From Methyloversatilis discipulorum (GTDB lineage: Bacteria; Pseudomonadota; Gammaproteobacteria; Burkholderiales; Rhodocyclaceae): a stretch of DNA of 64,000 nucleotides. A program made the translations under genes and the position numbers. The stretch lies in the NCBI RefSeq assembly GCF_000385375.1, contig NZ_ARVV01000001.1, positions 4,092,001 through 4,156,000 on the forward strand, written 5' to 3'. Positions 18,586 to 28,780 of this stretch are shown piece after piece. The notes under the pieces were generated by a model. The model made no database searches and was not told the DNA's origin. It saw nothing but the letters and a program-made list of their open reading frames with translations. The first letter of the stretch is position 1. Each line of letters starts with the position of its first letter.

Positions 18586-19641
18586 TCAGCCGGCCGGTGT
18601 GGCGAGCAGTTCCGCCAGGTGGCCGTCTACCTGCGCCACCATCGCCGGGTCGGTGCCGAGCAATGCGAAGTGACCGTCGATGCTGTCCAGCACACGCAGC
18701 TCGCTGCCGGCCACCAGGCGCTGTTCGCGGCGGCAGTCCTCGGGCGGGAAGAACATGTCGTGGCTGATCGGCATCACGTACATCTTCGCGCGCACGCGGG
18801 CGAGCGCGGCCGCGAGATCACCGCCGGCATGGCGGCTGACGTCGCCGCGCTGCCACTTCCACGCCATGCACAGCAGGTCGTTGGCGTCCATCGGCCCGAA
18901 GTAGCCGACCATGAAGCGCTCGACGAAATCGGCGACCGAGTCGAAGCCGAGCACGCGGTGCCGCCCTTCGCGGAAGAAATCCACGCTCCAGCCCATCACC
19001 GTCCACAGCTTGGCGTGACGGCGCAGACCGTCGATCACGTCGTACGAGGCGGCGTAGCGGCCGCCCTTGAAGTTCGGGTCGGTGACGATGGCTTCGATCA
19101 GCGTTTCGGCGAACAGGTAGTCGTGTTCGCTGTTCTTCGCGGTGCCGGCGATCGGCGCCGCGCGCAGCACGCGGTCGGGAAAGCGCACCGCCCACTCCCA
19201 GGTCTGCTGCGCGCCCATCGAGCCGCCGACCACCAGCGCCAGCTTCTCGATGCCGAAGTGCTGCGACAGCAGACGCTGCTGCGCGCGCACGTCGTCACCG
19301 ATGCGCACGCGCGGAAAGCGCTCCATCGCGATGGCGCCGTCGCTGTTGTGCGGTGAGCTCGACAGGCCACTGCCGATCTGGTTGATCTGCACGATGAAGT
19401 ACTTGTCCGGGTCGAGCGCGTGGCCCTTGCCGATGTAGACCTGCGCGATGATCTTGCTGGTGCCCGAGTACCAGGTGGGCACCAGGATGGCGTTGTCCTT
19501 GCGGGCATTCAGCGTGCCGTGCGTAACCACGGCCAGCCGGCAGTCGGGAATCGTGCCGCCCTCCTCCAGCTCGAGCGCGCCGATGCTGATGAGCTCGTAG
19601 GGGCCGTGCATGTCCTGGCTGTAATAGTCGTTCTGGATCAT
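18586..19641 (-). CDS. Alpha/beta hydrolase of the MetX (homoserine acetyltransferase) superfamily
   Basis: A 351-residue alpha/beta hydrolase. The nucleophile elbow is GGS141MGAQQ and the acid and His fit Asp295 (SHDMFF) and His324 (DGHFAL). The overall pattern, with HGTLNA near the oxyanion hole and FPRVRIGDDVRAQ, matches the homoserine O-acetyltransferase superfamily. Many members of this group are esterases rather than methionine enzymes. It lies 88 bases after the BVMO gene on the same strand, which suggests that it hydrolyses the ester or lactone made by the monooxygenase. That role is inferred from context. No signal peptide is seen. Confidence 0.85.
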   Translation of the reverse strand: MIQNDYYSQDMHGPYELISIGALELEEGGTIPDCRLAVVTHGTLNARKDNAILVPTWYSGTSKIIAQVYIGKGHALDPDKYFIVQINQIGSGLSSSPHNSDGAIAMERFPRVRIGDDVRAQQRLLSQHFGIEKLALVVGGSMGAQQTWEWAVRFPDRVLRAAPIAGTAKNSEHDYLFAETLIEAIVTDPNFKGGRYAASYDVIDGLRRHAKLWTVMGWSVDFFREGRHRVLGFDSVADFVERFMVGYFGPMDANDLLCMAWKWQRGDVSRHAGGDLAAALARVRAKMYVMPISHDMFFPPEDCRREQRLVAGSELRVLDSIDGHFALLGTDPAMVAQVDGHLAELLATPAG

Positions 19642-19694
19642 CTTCCTGCTCCTCCGTCGTCGCCGTCACCGGGCGGTGCGGCGCTGTGTCCGGG

Positions 19695-19717
19695 CCCGGC
19701 CGGCGATGCCGGCCGGG
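19695..19717. repeat. Inverted repeat between BVMO and hydrolase genes
   Basis: A perfect 9-bp GC stem (CCCGGCCGG / CCGGCCGGG) with a 5-base loop, 12 bases after the BVMO stop. It could cause partial termination and set the ratio of monooxygenase to hydrolase. Confidence 0.4.
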
Positions 19718-19728
19718 TGCATCGCCGA

Positions 19729-21375
<1,647 letters not shown>

Positions 21376-21676
21376 CTTCCCCTCCGTCATTTTGACTATG
21401 TGCAGAACCCGGAATGCCCCCGCGCGGGGCGGGACCATCTGGCGCTGACTGTAGGGATGGGCGGATGGACGGGCTTGAACAATCCCGGCAAATCTTTGAA
21501 CGATCCGGGAGGTGCTGTACCCAGGGCGGGGGCGCTGCTCAGGCACTTGCCCGGTTCAATGCCTCGATTGACCACGCAACTTCTCGCGCTGTCGCCAGCA
21601 AGAGCATATGCTGAGCGGGTCGAGCGCCAGCTGCCGGCAGCAGCCCTCTGAAACGTTGTCCTGCGGGAGACACACC
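21376..21676. other. 301-base divergent intergenic region, BVMO and small Cys-rich protein
   Basis: Carries the 5' regions of two divergent genes. It contains the direct repeats at 21475-21506 and no ORF that I believe. On the plus strand GGGAG stands 9 bases before the ATG of the small protein. No confident -10/-35 pair was seen. Confidence 0.6.
21475..21506. promoter_or_regulatory. Paired direct repeats, putative AraC-type operator
   Basis: TTGAACAATCC (21475-21485) and TTGAACGATCC (21496-21506) differ at one base and begin exactly 21 bases apart, that is two helical turns, the spacing at which many AraC/XylS activators bind tandem sites. They lie 100-131 bases upstream of the BVMO start, and an AraC gene belongs to the same cluster. 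Nothing else in the cluster's intergenic gaps carries the motif. Role is inferred. Confidence 0.5.
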
Positions 21677-21967
21677 ATGACCGACGTATCTGCACTCCCA
21701 GTCAGGCTCTGCCAATTCCGCTTCCGATGTGGTGCCAAGTGGGGCGATTTGGCATTGACCGAGGTAGATACCATCCGCTTCTGCCACGAATGTGGAAAGG
21801 AGGTCGTCCTGTGCGCAACCGGGACGGAGCTCGTGGCAGCGATGGAGCAACGACGATGCGTTGCGATCGATATCGCGCCTGTCGATTTGGGAAAGCTGGA
21901 GCTGGTGCCAGCCCCTCCGGACCAGCCGATTGAGCTGATGACGCGACTGATCGGGGAAGTAGGCTAG
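21677..21967 (+). CDS. Small Cys-rich (zinc-ribbon-like) protein
   Basis: A 96-residue protein from the ATG at 21677, with GGGAG 9 bases upstream. It carries FRC-x3-W-x2-L-x2-T-x4-R-F-C-x2-C-G-K-x-V-x2-C, a pattern that I recognise from a widespread family of small uncharacterised proteins with a CxxxW / RFCxxC / VxxC arrangement. The paired cysteines suggest zinc binding. It is divergent from the BVMO gene and is followed by a stem-loop shared with the tRNA genes. Function unknown. Confidence 0.65.
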   Translation: MTDVSALPVRLCQFRFRCGAKWGDLALTEVDTIRFCHECGKEVVLCATGTELVAAMEQRRCVAIDIAPVDLGKLELVPAPPDQPIELMTRLIGEVG

Positions 21968-22004
21968 ATCCAGACCACACGCACGTTGCGACGCCGCAAA
22001 AAGA

Positions 22005-22034
22005 AAAAGGCCAGTTCCGGAGAACTGGCCTTTT
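22005..22034 (-). terminator. Bidirectional intrinsic terminator after the tRNA-Lys genes
   Basis: A 13-bp stem (GGCCAGTTC core paired with GAACTGGCC, extended by A/T pairs) around a 4-base CGGA loop. On the minus strand it is followed by a long T-rich stretch, as expected for termination of the two tRNA genes. On the plus strand TTTTG follows, so it may also end the small Cys-rich gene. Confidence 0.85.
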
Positions 22035-22045
22035 GCTTCTGCATC

Positions 22046-22121
22046 TGGTGGGTTGTGAGTGGCTCGAACACTCGACCTACGGATTAAGAGTCCGCTGCTC
22101 TACCAACTGAGCTAACAACCC
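22046..22121 (-). tRNA. tRNA-Lys (CTT)
   Basis: A 76-base cloverleaf with encoded CCA. The acceptor stem GGGTTGT pairs fully; the D arm is TAGCTCAGTTGGTAGAGC-like, the anticodon loop is CTCTTAA (anticodon CTT), and the T arm is GAGTG-TTCGAGC-CACTC. It is the downstream member of a two-gene lysine tRNA unit, 36 bases from the other, ended by the terminator at 22005-22034. Confidence 0.96.
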
Positions 22122-22157
22122 GGAAACTTGCTTCGCGTACTGCTTCGGCCCACCGAG

Positions 22158-22233
22158 TGGTGGGTCGGGCGAGACTCGAACTCGCGACCAACGGATTAAA
22201 AGTCCGCTGCTCTACCGACTGAGCTACCGACCC
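22158..22233 (-). tRNA. tRNA-Lys (TTT)
   Basis: A 76-base cloverleaf with encoded CCA: acceptor GGGTCGG, D arm TAGCTCAGTCGGTAGAGC, anticodon loop CTTTTAA (anticodon TTT), T arm GCGAG-TTCGAGT-CTCGC. Together with the CTT gene it supplies both lysine anticodons from one transcript. Confidence 0.97.
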
Positions 22234-22253
22234 TCGCCTTGCGAAGACCGCGG

Positions 22254-22282
22254 ACTATAGGTGAGAGGAAGGGCTCTGTCAA
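22254..22282 (-). promoter_or_regulatory. Sigma-70 promoter of the tRNA-Lys unit
   Basis: On the minus strand TTGACA (22277-22282) and TATAGT (22254-22259) are separated by exactly 17 bases, and the -10 box lies 20 bases upstream of the first tRNA. A near-consensus housekeeping promoter, as expected for stable RNA. Confidence 0.85.
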
Positions 22283-22314
22283 CCCGGAATTTGACTCCAG
22301 ACACACCTCGCAGC

Positions 22315-23430
22315 TCAGTCGCGCATCAGCCACCACATGGTCGCCTTCATGGTCAGCGCCGAGCCGGCGATGATGGCGAGCAGTGCGATGGCCGAACCCA
22401 GCGCGAGCGTCGATACGCCGGTGATGCCCTGACCGATGCTGCAGCCGGAAGCGAGCACGCCACCGATCGCCATCAGCGCACCGCCGATGCCGTGACGCAC
22501 GACATCGGCGGTGCCGCGGAACCACTCGACGCGGAATTTTCCGCTGGCAATGGCATGGATGAAGGCGCCAACGACGACACCGGCCAGCGCCATCAGGCCG
22601 AAGTTCAGCAGTGCGGCATTGGTCGGGTCGAGCAGCCAGCGCGCGCCGTCGGCCATCGGGCCGACAAAGGTGTAGGACTGCGCCTCGACCCGGCTCGGCA
22701 CGACGTCGGCGAATTCGGCCCATTCCTTCCACGCCGCGGCGCGCGGGCCGGCGGTCAGCCACCAGCCGGCCAGCACCGCCAGACCGAAGCCGATACCGCC
22801 GGCCACGTGGTCGATGTTGCGGCGGAAATCGGCCGAGGCGAAGGCCCACACGGCCAGTGCGGCGGCGATGATCCAGGCCAGTGCACGATTCAGCGTGGCG
22901 GCGTCACCGCCGACCGCAGCGGCAACGACGGAACCGAGCGCCTGCGAATCGATGCCGCGCGCGTCGAGCGACAGCGTCCAGTCGTTCATCCAGCCGAAGG
23001 CGCTGGCGTAGAAATCGGTGAAGATCATCAGATAGGCGAACACGGCGCCGACCGCCAGCACGAACAGCGACTTCAGGTTGCCGCCGCCGATGCGCACCAG
23101 CGTCTTGTTGCCGCAGCCGCTGGCCAGCGTCATGCCGACGCCGAACATGAGGCCGCCGACGATGTAGCGCAGCCAGGCGAGCTGCGGCGTGCGGTAGGGC
23201 GGATAGGTGGTGCTGAGGTCGACCACGCCAGCCGATTCGAGCCCGACCAGGCCGGCCATGGCGGTGGCGATCGCCAGCATCCACGAGCGCATGCGGCCGA
23301 GGTCGCCGATGTTGATCCAGTCGGACACCGCACCCATGGTGCAGAAGCCGGTGCGCGAGGTGAGCGCGCCCAGCGCGACAGACAGCGCGAACACGGCTGC
23401 CAGTGTTTCGGTGTGGATGTTCAGTTCCAT
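22315..23430 (-). CDS. YeeE/YedE-family thiosulfate or sulfur-compound transporter
   Basis: A 371-residue inner membrane protein from the ATG at 23430, with about nine or ten hydrophobic segments and two copies of the family motif: TLASGCGNKTLVRIGGGN and VLASGCSIGQGITG. Conserved cysteines line the sulfur path in thiosulfate importer TsuA of this family. It is 46 bases downstream of queC on the same strand. No TusA-like partner is adjacent, though some relatives have one. Substrate (thiosulfate or another sulfur compound) is inferred from the family. Confidence 0.9.
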   Translation of the reverse strand: MELNIHTETLAAVFALSVALGALTSRTGFCTMGAVSDWINIGDLGRMRSWMLAIATAMAGLVGLESAGVVDLSTTYPPYRTPQLAWLRYIVGGLMFGVGMTLASGCGNKTLVRIGGGNLKSLFVLAVGAVFAYLMIFTDFYASAFGWMNDWTLSLDARGIDSQALGSVVAAAVGGDAATLNRALAWIIAAALAVWAFASADFRRNIDHVAGGIGFGLAVLAGWWLTAGPRAAAWKEWAEFADVVPSRVEAQSYTFVGPMADGARWLLDPTNAALLNFGLMALAGVVVGAFIHAIASGKFRVEWFRGTADVVRHGIGGALMAIGGVLASGCSIGQGITGVSTLALGSAIALLAIIAGSALTMKATMWWLMRD

Positions 23431-23476
23431 CGTCGTTCCGGAGCGGTAACGCCGCCCCGGAATGCGGGACGACGGT

Positions 23477-24169
23477 TCAGCGGTAGCGCGTCGGGTCCGC
23501 CACCCCGGCTGCCGCGAATCCCTCGCGCCGCAGGCGGCAGGAGTCGCACACACCGCAGGCGCGGCCTTCATCGTCGGCCTGGTAGCAGGACACGGTCAGC
23601 GCGTAATCGACGCCGAGCTGCGCGCCGGCACGGATGATACCCGCCTTGGTGAGGTCGATCAGCGGCGCGTGCACGGTGAGCCGCGCGCCCTCGACCGCTG
23701 CCTTGGTCGCCAGGTTGGCCATCGCCTCGAAAGCCTTGATGTACTCCGGGCGGCAATCGGGATAGCCGGAGTAGTCCACCGCATTGACGCCGCAGAAGAT
23801 GTCCTGAGCGCCGAGCACTTCGGCCCAGGCGAGCGCCAGCGACAGCATGATGGTGTTGCGCGCCGGCACGTAGGTGACCGGGATGCCCGGCGCCACGCCA
23901 CCGGTCGGCACGTCGATCGCGCTGTCGGTCAGCGCCGAGCCGCCGAAGGCGCGCAGATCGAGCGCAATGGTGCGGTGGCCGGCCGCACCGAGCGCCCTTG
24001 CAACGCGCTCGGCAGCGACCAGCTCCGCCCGGTGCCGCTGGCCGTAGTCGAGTGACAGGCAGTGGCAGTCCAGCCCCTGCGCACGCGCCATCGCAAGCAC
24101 GGTGGCCGAATCGAGGCCGCCGGACAGCAGTACGACCGCGGCCCTGCCGCCCCTGCCCTGCCCGCTCAC
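23477..24169 (-). CDS. queC: 7-cyano-7-deazaguanine synthase
   Basis: QueC converts 7-carboxy-7-deazaguanine to preQ0 with ATP and ammonia, on the path to queuosine in tRNA. From the GTG at 24169 it has 230 residues. That GTG overlaps the stop of cpoB (GTGA), showing coupling; an upstream ATG would run inside cpoB. The PP-loop is S16-G-G-L-D-S21, and the four zinc-binding cysteines are Cys195, Cys205, Cys208 and Cys211 (CGVCDSC). Placement after pal-cpoB is common in Betaproteobacteria. queD and queE are not in the window. Confidence 0.95.
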   Translation of the reverse strand: MSGQGRGGRAAVVLLSGGLDSATVLAMARAQGLDCHCLSLDYGQRHRAELVAAERVARALGAAGHRTIALDLRAFGGSALTDSAIDVPTGGVAPGIPVTYVPARNTIMLSLALAWAEVLGAQDIFCGVNAVDYSGYPDCRPEYIKAFEAMANLATKAAVEGARLTVHAPLIDLTKAGIIRAGAQLGVDYALTVSCYQADDEGRACGVCDSCRLRREGFAAAGVADPTRYR

Positions 24170-24918
24170 TTCTTCTGCGCCGCCTGCTTGATGCGCTGGC
24201 GCGCGACGTCGGCCGAAGGCGTGCCCGGATACTGGGCGATCACCATGTCCAGCGTCTTCTTCGCACCCTTGGCATCGCCCTGGATCTGCTGCGTGTTGGC
24301 CAGACCGATCAGCGCTTCCGGCGCCCGCACGTCGGCCGGCCACTGCGCATGCACCTGCTGGTACAGCTCGGCGGCCCGCGAGTAGGCCTTGGTCTGGAAG
24401 GCAGCGCTGGCGGCCCAGTAATGGGCAGCCGGCTGGAAGCTGCTCTTCGGCCAGCTCTTGATGAAGGCTTCGAAGGCCAGCTGCGCCTCGGCGTACTTGC
24501 CGCCCTTGAGCAGGTTCAGCGCCGCCTCGTAGTCGCGCGGCTCGGCGGCCGGATCGACCTCGGGCTCTGCTGCGGCGACCGGCTTCGTCTCCAGTGCACG
24601 CAGGCGGGTGTCGAGATCGAGGTAGAAGTCCTTCTGCCGCTTGGTGGACGCCTCCAGCTCGTAGGTGAGCACCTCGACCTGGCCGCGCAGCTTGGCGATT
24701 TCGCCGCGCAGCGCCTCGATCTGGTTGTTCAGATCGAGCTGCGTGCGCTGCGACTGTTCGAGCTGCCCCTCGAGCTTGCCGATGCGCGCCTTGGTGTCGG
24801 CGCGCAGGTCCTCGATGCGCTGGCGCGCGACCTCGTCATCGAACAGCGCTGCCCGCGCCGGAGCCGCGACGATGAACAGCGCGGCGAGCGCCGCCGCGAC
24901 CCCGTTGCGGGCCTGCAT
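24166..24918 (-). CDS. cpoB: Cell division coordinator CpoB (YbgF)
   Basis: A 250-residue periplasmic protein that binds TolA and links outer membrane constriction to septal wall synthesis. Residues 1-23 are a signal peptide. A coiled coil follows (about 25-95, rich in Asp/Arg/Leu/Gln, the trimerisation part), then a hinge with [14 protein letters not shown] and C-terminal TPR repeats (about 125-250; for instance [23 protein letters not shown]). It begins 1 base before the pal stop ends and its own stop overlaps queC. Confidence 0.93.
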   Translation of the reverse strand: MQARNGVAAALAALFIVAAPARAALFDDEVARQRIEDLRADTKARIGKLEGQLEQSQRTQLDLNNQIEALRGEIAKLRGQVEVLTYELEASTKRQKDFYLDLDTRLRALETKPVAAAEPEVDPAAEPRDYEAALNLLKGGKYAEAQLAFEAFIKSWPKSSFQPAAHYWAASAAFQTKAYSRAAELYQQVHAQWPADVRAPEALIGLANTQQIQGDAKGAKKTLDMVIAQYPGTPSADVARQRIKQAAQKK

Positions 24919-25478
24919 CAGAACTCACCCGAGTAGAGCATTTCCGAACGGCGGTTCTCGGCGTACGACGCTTCGTCGCTGCCCACCATGCGCGGCTTCT
25001 CTTCGCCCAGGCTGACCGACTCCAGCTGCGCTTCCTGCACGCCCAGCAGCATCAGCGCGCGCTTGACCGCCTCGGCACGCTTCTGGCCCAGCGCCAGGTT
25101 GTACTCGCGCGAACCGCGCTCGTCGGTGTTGCCCTGGATGAGCATCTTGAACTTCGGGTTGGCGGTCAGGAACTTGGCGTGCGCCGAAATCAGGCTGGCG
25201 TAGCTGTCCTTGATCACGTAGCTGTCGTAGTCGAAGTAGATGATGCGCTTGGACAGCGGGCTGTTCGGGTCCTTCAGCTGGGCGAGCAGCGCCTCTTCGG
25301 CCGTCATCTTCTTGCCGTCGACCGACGGCGGCGTGACCGGCGAAACGGAGGGACCGGTCGGTGCGGCCGGGGACTTGTCCTCGGTCGGCGCGGCGGGTTG
25401 CTCCGGACCGGTGGACGAGCAGCCGGCCAGCACGGCCAGTGTCAGGGCTGCGATGGAAAGCTTGGTATGGGTGCGCAT
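24918..25478 (-). CDS. pal: Peptidoglycan-associated lipoprotein
   Basis: A 186-residue outer membrane lipoprotein that holds the membrane to the wall and works with TolB. The lipobox is LAGC with Cys20; a Pro/Thr/Ala linker follows to about residue 60. The OmpA-like peptidoglycan-binding domain runs from about 75 to the end: YFDYDSYVI, then GNTDERGSREYNLALGQKRAEAVKR with the Asp and Arg that grip diaminopimelate. The gene overlaps cpoB by 1 base. Confidence 0.97.
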   Translation of the reverse strand: MRTHTKLSIAALTLAVLAGCSSTGPEQPAAPTEDKSPAAPTGPSVSPVTPPSVDGKKMTAEEALLAQLKDPNSPLSKRIIYFDYDSYVIKDSYASLISAHAKFLTANPKFKMLIQGNTDERGSREYNLALGQKRAEAVKRALMLLGVQEAQLESVSLGEEKPRMVGSDEASYAENRRSEMLYSGEF

Positions 25479-25525
25479 GGTGTTGGCCTCTCTGGTTTCG
25501 CTACTGCGTGGGGTTGTGACGGTAT

Positions 25526-26800
25526 TTACGGTTTGTTGAACGGGCCCCAGGCCGGCTCGCGGACATCGCCGCCAGCCTGCCCGGACAGTTTCTGCTTGAC
25601 GCGGCCGTCGGCCGACACTGCCGACAGCACGCCGCGTCCGCCGATCTCGGAGGCGTACAGGATCATCCGGCTGTTCGGTGCGAAGGACGGCGATTCGTCG
25701 CGCGACGAATCGGTCAGGATCTGCGTCTGCCGCGTCGCCAGATCCATTGCCGTGATCTGGAAACGGCCGCCATTGCGCGACACATAGGCCAGCGTCTTGC
25801 CGTCCGGCGACAGGCGCGGCGTCACGTTGTAGCTGCCTTCGAAGGTGACGCGTTCGGCGTTGCCGCCACTGGCCGGCACGCGGTAGATCTGCGGGCTGCC
25901 GCCGCGGTCCGACGTGAAGTAGATGTACTGGCCGTCCGGCGAGAACTGCGGTTCGGTGTCGATGGAACTGGAGCTGGCGATGCGGGTGAGACCGCTGCCG
26001 TCAGCGTTGATCGTGTAGATCTGCGACGAGCCGTCCTTGGTCAGCACGATGGCCAGACGCTTGCCGTCCGGCGCCCAGGCCGGCGCGGAGTTCGATCCCT
26101 TGAAGTTGGCCACCACCGAGCGCGAGGTCGAGGTCAGCGAATGCACGTAGATGATGGGCTTCTTCGCCTCGAAGGACACATAGGCGAGGCGCGTGCCGTC
26201 CGGCGACCAGGTCGGCGAGATGATGGGATCGGCCGAGCGCAGCGCGATGCGCGGGTTCTGCCCGTCGGCGTCGTCGATGGTCAGTTCGAAACGCGTGCCC
26301 TTCTTCACCACGTAGGCGATTTGCGTATTGAACACGCCGCGCTCGCCGGTCATCTTTTCGTAGATGAAGTCGGCGATGCGATGACCGGTTTCCCGCACGG
26401 TGGCCGGCGCGAACACGAAAATCATGCCGTCCGGCTTGCCCTGGCGCGCGATGTCGTACAGGCGCATGCGCACTTCGTAGCGACCGCCCGGCACCGGCAG
26501 GATGCTGGCCAGCGCCAGCGCATCGGCGCCGCGTTCCTTCCACTGGTTGAGGTCCACGGCAGCGTCCTGATGGACCGGAGTGCTGCCCGGGTCGACCAGC
26601 TTGAACAGACCGCTGCGCTCCAGGTCGGCGCGCACGACGCCGACCAGCGCCTGCGGCAGCAGGCCCTCGCCGGCGAAATTGGCGATGGCGATCGGAATGC
26701 GGTTGGCACCGGAGCCGGTAATTTCGACCGTGAGCTGGGCGTGGGCGAACTGCGCGGCGAACAGCAGCGCGGCGGCCATCAGTCTGAAGAGCTTGATCAT
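25526..26800 (-). CDS. tolB: Tol-Pal system translocation protein TolB
   Basis: A 424-residue periplasmic protein that shuttles between Pal and TolA during outer membrane constriction. It has a signal peptide (1-21), an N-terminal alpha/beta domain (about 22-160) and a C-terminal six-bladed propeller with repeated SPDG and PxWSPDGTRLAY-like motifs (about 170-420). The Tol-associated TolA-binding segment is just after the signal peptide. Length is standard. It is 47 bases upstream of pal. Confidence 0.96.
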   Translation of the reverse strand: MIKLFRLMAAALLFAAQFAHAQLTVEITGSGANRIPIAIANFAGEGLLPQALVGVVRADLERSGLFKLVDPGSTPVHQDAAVDLNQWKERGADALALASILPVPGGRYEVRMRLYDIARQGKPDGMIFVFAPATVRETGHRIADFIYEKMTGERGVFNTQIAYVVKKGTRFELTIDDADGQNPRIALRSADPIISPTWSPDGTRLAYVSFEAKKPIIYVHSLTSTSRSVVANFKGSNSAPAWAPDGKRLAIVLTKDGSSQIYTINADGSGLTRIASSSSIDTEPQFSPDGQYIYFTSDRGGSPQIYRVPASGGNAERVTFEGSYNVTPRLSPDGKTLAYVSRNGGRFQITAMDLATRQTQILTDSSRDESPSFAPNSRMILYASEIGGRGVLSAVSADGRVKQKLSGQAGGDVREPAWGPFNKP

Positions 26801-26834
26801 CGGATCCTTTCCGTAAAGTGTCTGCAGGCGCCGG

Positions 26835-27668
26835 TCACTCGGCCAGCGGCCGGAATTTCAGTTCCAGGTTGCGCTCGAACACGGCCGGGTCTTCCGGCTT
26901 GGGCAGCGGCGACGACTTCACGATGGCGCGCAGTATCGCCGCATCCAGCGCCGCATTGCCGGTCGACTGTCTCAATCTGGGCTCGCCGACCACCGAACCG
27001 TCAGGCAGCAGCGAAATCGCCACCACCGCTTCCGGATTTCCGGACGCGCCGGGCGGCACCACCACGTTGGGCTTCACCTTGGCGCTGATGCGGCCGGCCC
27101 AGGTTTCGCGCGCCTTGCTGCGCGCGCCATCGGCCGCCAGCTTGGCCATCAAATCCGCTTCCTGCGCGGCCTGGCGGCGCATCTGGTCGGCGCTTTCGCG
27201 GGCCAGCGATTCCTTCAGCAGCTTGTCCTGCAGTTCCTGCTCCAGCCGATTGTCCGGCTTGGGCGGCACCTTGGGCTCCGGCTTCTTCTCGACCTTCGGT
27301 TCCGGCTTGGGTTCCGGTTTCTTCTCCACCGGCTTGGGCGGCTCGGGTTTCGGCTCCACCTTGGGCGGCGTCTTCGGCTTCGGCGGCTCCTTCAGCGCGA
27401 TGTCAGGCTTCGGCGGCGGAGGCGGCGGCGGTTCCACCACCGGCTCCGGTTGCCTCTCGACCACCGGTTCCCGCGGCGGCGGCGGACGCACCGGTGCCTC
27501 GATTGGCGGCAGGCTGCCCACCAGTTCGACCTGCACCGCGGCCGGCTGGCTGGTCTGCCAGCGCACGCTGTAGAACAGGAACAGACCGAGCAGCAGGTGC
27601 ATGCCGGCGGCCAGTGCGGCCGACTGCCACTTGCCGGGCTGCGGACGGTTCAGTGCGAGATCGCGCAT
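26835..27668 (-). CDS. tolA: Tol-Pal system protein TolA
   Basis: A 277-residue inner membrane protein that spans the periplasm. One membrane helix lies near residues 17-38. Then comes a long Pro/Lys/Glu-rich domain (about 60-150) in place of the Ala/Lys-rich helix of enteric TolA, a short Gln/Ala/Arg helical part (about 150-205) and the compact TonB-like C-terminal domain (about 215-277, ending in LELKFRPLAE). It overlaps tolR by one base. The proline-rich spacer is common in Betaproteobacteria. Confidence 0.93.
   Translation of the reverse strand: MRDLALNRPQPGKWQSAALAAGMHLLLGLFLFYSVRWQTSQPAAVQVELVGSLPPIEAPVRPPPPREPVVERQPEPVVEPPPPPPPKPDIALKEPPKPKTPPKVEPKPEPPKPVEKKPEPKPEPKVEKKPEPKVPPKPDNRLEQELQDKLLKESLARESADQMRRQAAQEADLMAKLAADGARSKARETWAGRISAKVKPNVVVPPGASGNPEAVVAISLLPDGSVVGEPRLRQSTGNAALDAAILRAIVKSSPLPKPEDPAVFERNLELKFRPLAE
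27245..27480. repeat. Low-complexity Pro-Lys-Glu coding repeat in TolA
   Basis: Degenerate repeats of GGCTTCGGCTC/GGTTCCGG type encode motifs such as PKPEPK, VEKKPEP and PPPPPP in the minus-strand tolA. It is the extended periplasmic spacer of the protein, and such repeats may vary in length between strains. Confidence 0.75.
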
Positions 27669-28096
27669 CAGCGGGCCGGTTTCGCGTTCTGCCCGGTCTG
27701 CACCAGCAGGCCGATTCGGGTGAAACCATTACCCTGCAACGTATCCATCACGAGCAGGATTTCCTCGTAGCGCACCGCCTTGTCGCCGGCCACGACCAGC
27801 GCGCGGCTGGCGTCGCCGCCCTGCATGTCGCGCAGGCGGCTCACCAGCGCGTCGCGCGTGACCGCCTCTTCCTTGCCGCCCTTGTCGCGATCGCGCAGCG
27901 CCAGCTTACCGTCGGCTTTCACCATCACCTCGATCGGCTGAGCCGGCGTCTGCGAGGCCTGACCGACGCTGGGCAGTTCGATGCTGCCGGTCGGCGTGGC
28001 CTGCGGCGCGACCATGAAAATGACGAGCAGCACCAGCATCACGTCGATGTAAGGCACGACGTTGATCTGGTTCATCATGCGGCGCTGTCTTCTCAT
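27668..28096 (-). CDS. tolR: Tol-Pal system protein TolR (ExbD family)
   Basis: A 142-residue inner membrane protein with one helix (about 16-34) whose Asp18 (in PYIDVMLVLLVIF) is the conserved proton-path residue that works with TolQ. The periplasmic domain (about 40-142) is of the ExbD/TolR fold. It is 6 bases downstream of tolQ and overlaps tolA by 1 base, so TolQRA are made together as the motor of the system. Confidence 0.95.
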   Translation of the reverse strand: MRRQRRMMNQINVVPYIDVMLVLLVIFMVAPQATPTGSIELPSVGQASQTPAQPIEVMVKADGKLALRDRDKGGKEEAVTRDALVSRLRDMQGGDASRALVVAGDKAVRYEEILLVMDTLQGNGFTRIGLLVQTGQNAKPAR

Positions 28097-28102
28097 CGCC
28101 GC

Positions 28103-28780
28103 TTACCGGGCCTGGCGTTGCAGGATGTTGGAGAACTCTTCCATGAAGCTCTCCCAGCGGATGGAAATGCGGTCGATGTCGTGCGCGAAGCGGTTGTAGG
28201 CGACCACCGCCGGAATCGCCGCAAACAGGCCGATCGCGGTGGCGACCAGCGCCTCGGCGATGCCCGGCGCCACCTGGGCCAGCGTCGCCTGGCCGACGTT
28301 GGACAGGCCGCGGAAGGCGTTCATGATCCCCCACACGGTACCGAACAGGCCGATATAGGGGCTGACCGAGCCGGTCGAGGCGAGGAAGGCGGTGTGCGAT
28401 TCCAGCTCGTCCAGTTCGCGCTGGTAGGTCGCCCGCATCGCGCGGCGTGCACCGTCGACCGCGGTCGCCGTGTCGATGTTCTGCCGCCCGCGCAGCTTGG
28501 TGAACTCGCGGTAACCCGCTTCGAAGATGCGCTCCATGCCGCCGGCGTTGTGGCGGTCGTTGGCCGCGCTCTGGAACAGCGCGTTGAGGTCGCCGCCGGA
28601 CCAGAACTCCAGTTCGAACTTGTCGGAACTGAGGCGCGCCGCGCGGATGGCGAAGGACTTGCGGAAGATCCAGTACCAGCTCATGAAGGAAATGCCGACC
28701 AGCAGCGCCATCACCAGCTTGACCAGCAGACTGGCGTGCATCACGAGCGAAATGATCGAGAGGTCTTCGGAAAGATTCAT
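28103..28780 (-). CDS. tolQ: Tol-Pal system proton-channel subunit TolQ
   Basis: A 225-residue inner membrane protein with three helices (about 15-40, 133-160, 165-195), the MotA/TolQ/ExbB layout. The conserved stretch with [13 protein letters not shown] and the Thr/Glu-rich third helix is present. It overlaps ybgC by 4 bases (ATGA), as usual at the head of the tol operon. Confidence 0.96.
   Translation of the reverse strand: MNLSEDLSIISLVMHASLLVKLVMALLVGISFMSWYWIFRKSFAIRAARLSSDKFELEFWSGGDLNALFQSAANDRHNAGGMERIFEAGYREFTKLRGRQNIDTATAVDGARRAMRATYQRELDELESHTAFLASTGSVSPYIGLFGTVWGIMNAFRGLSNVGQATLAQVAPGIAEALVATAIGLFAAIPAVVAYNRFAHDIDRISIRWESFMEEFSNILQRQAR

Noticed and set aside
18586..19641. Calling the alpha/beta hydrolase metX
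   Set aside because: Superfamily match only; the gene context with a BVMO favours an ester hydrolase.
27245..27480. Tandem DNA repeat as a possible mobile or satellite element
   Set aside because: It is in-frame coding repeat of the TolA spacer.
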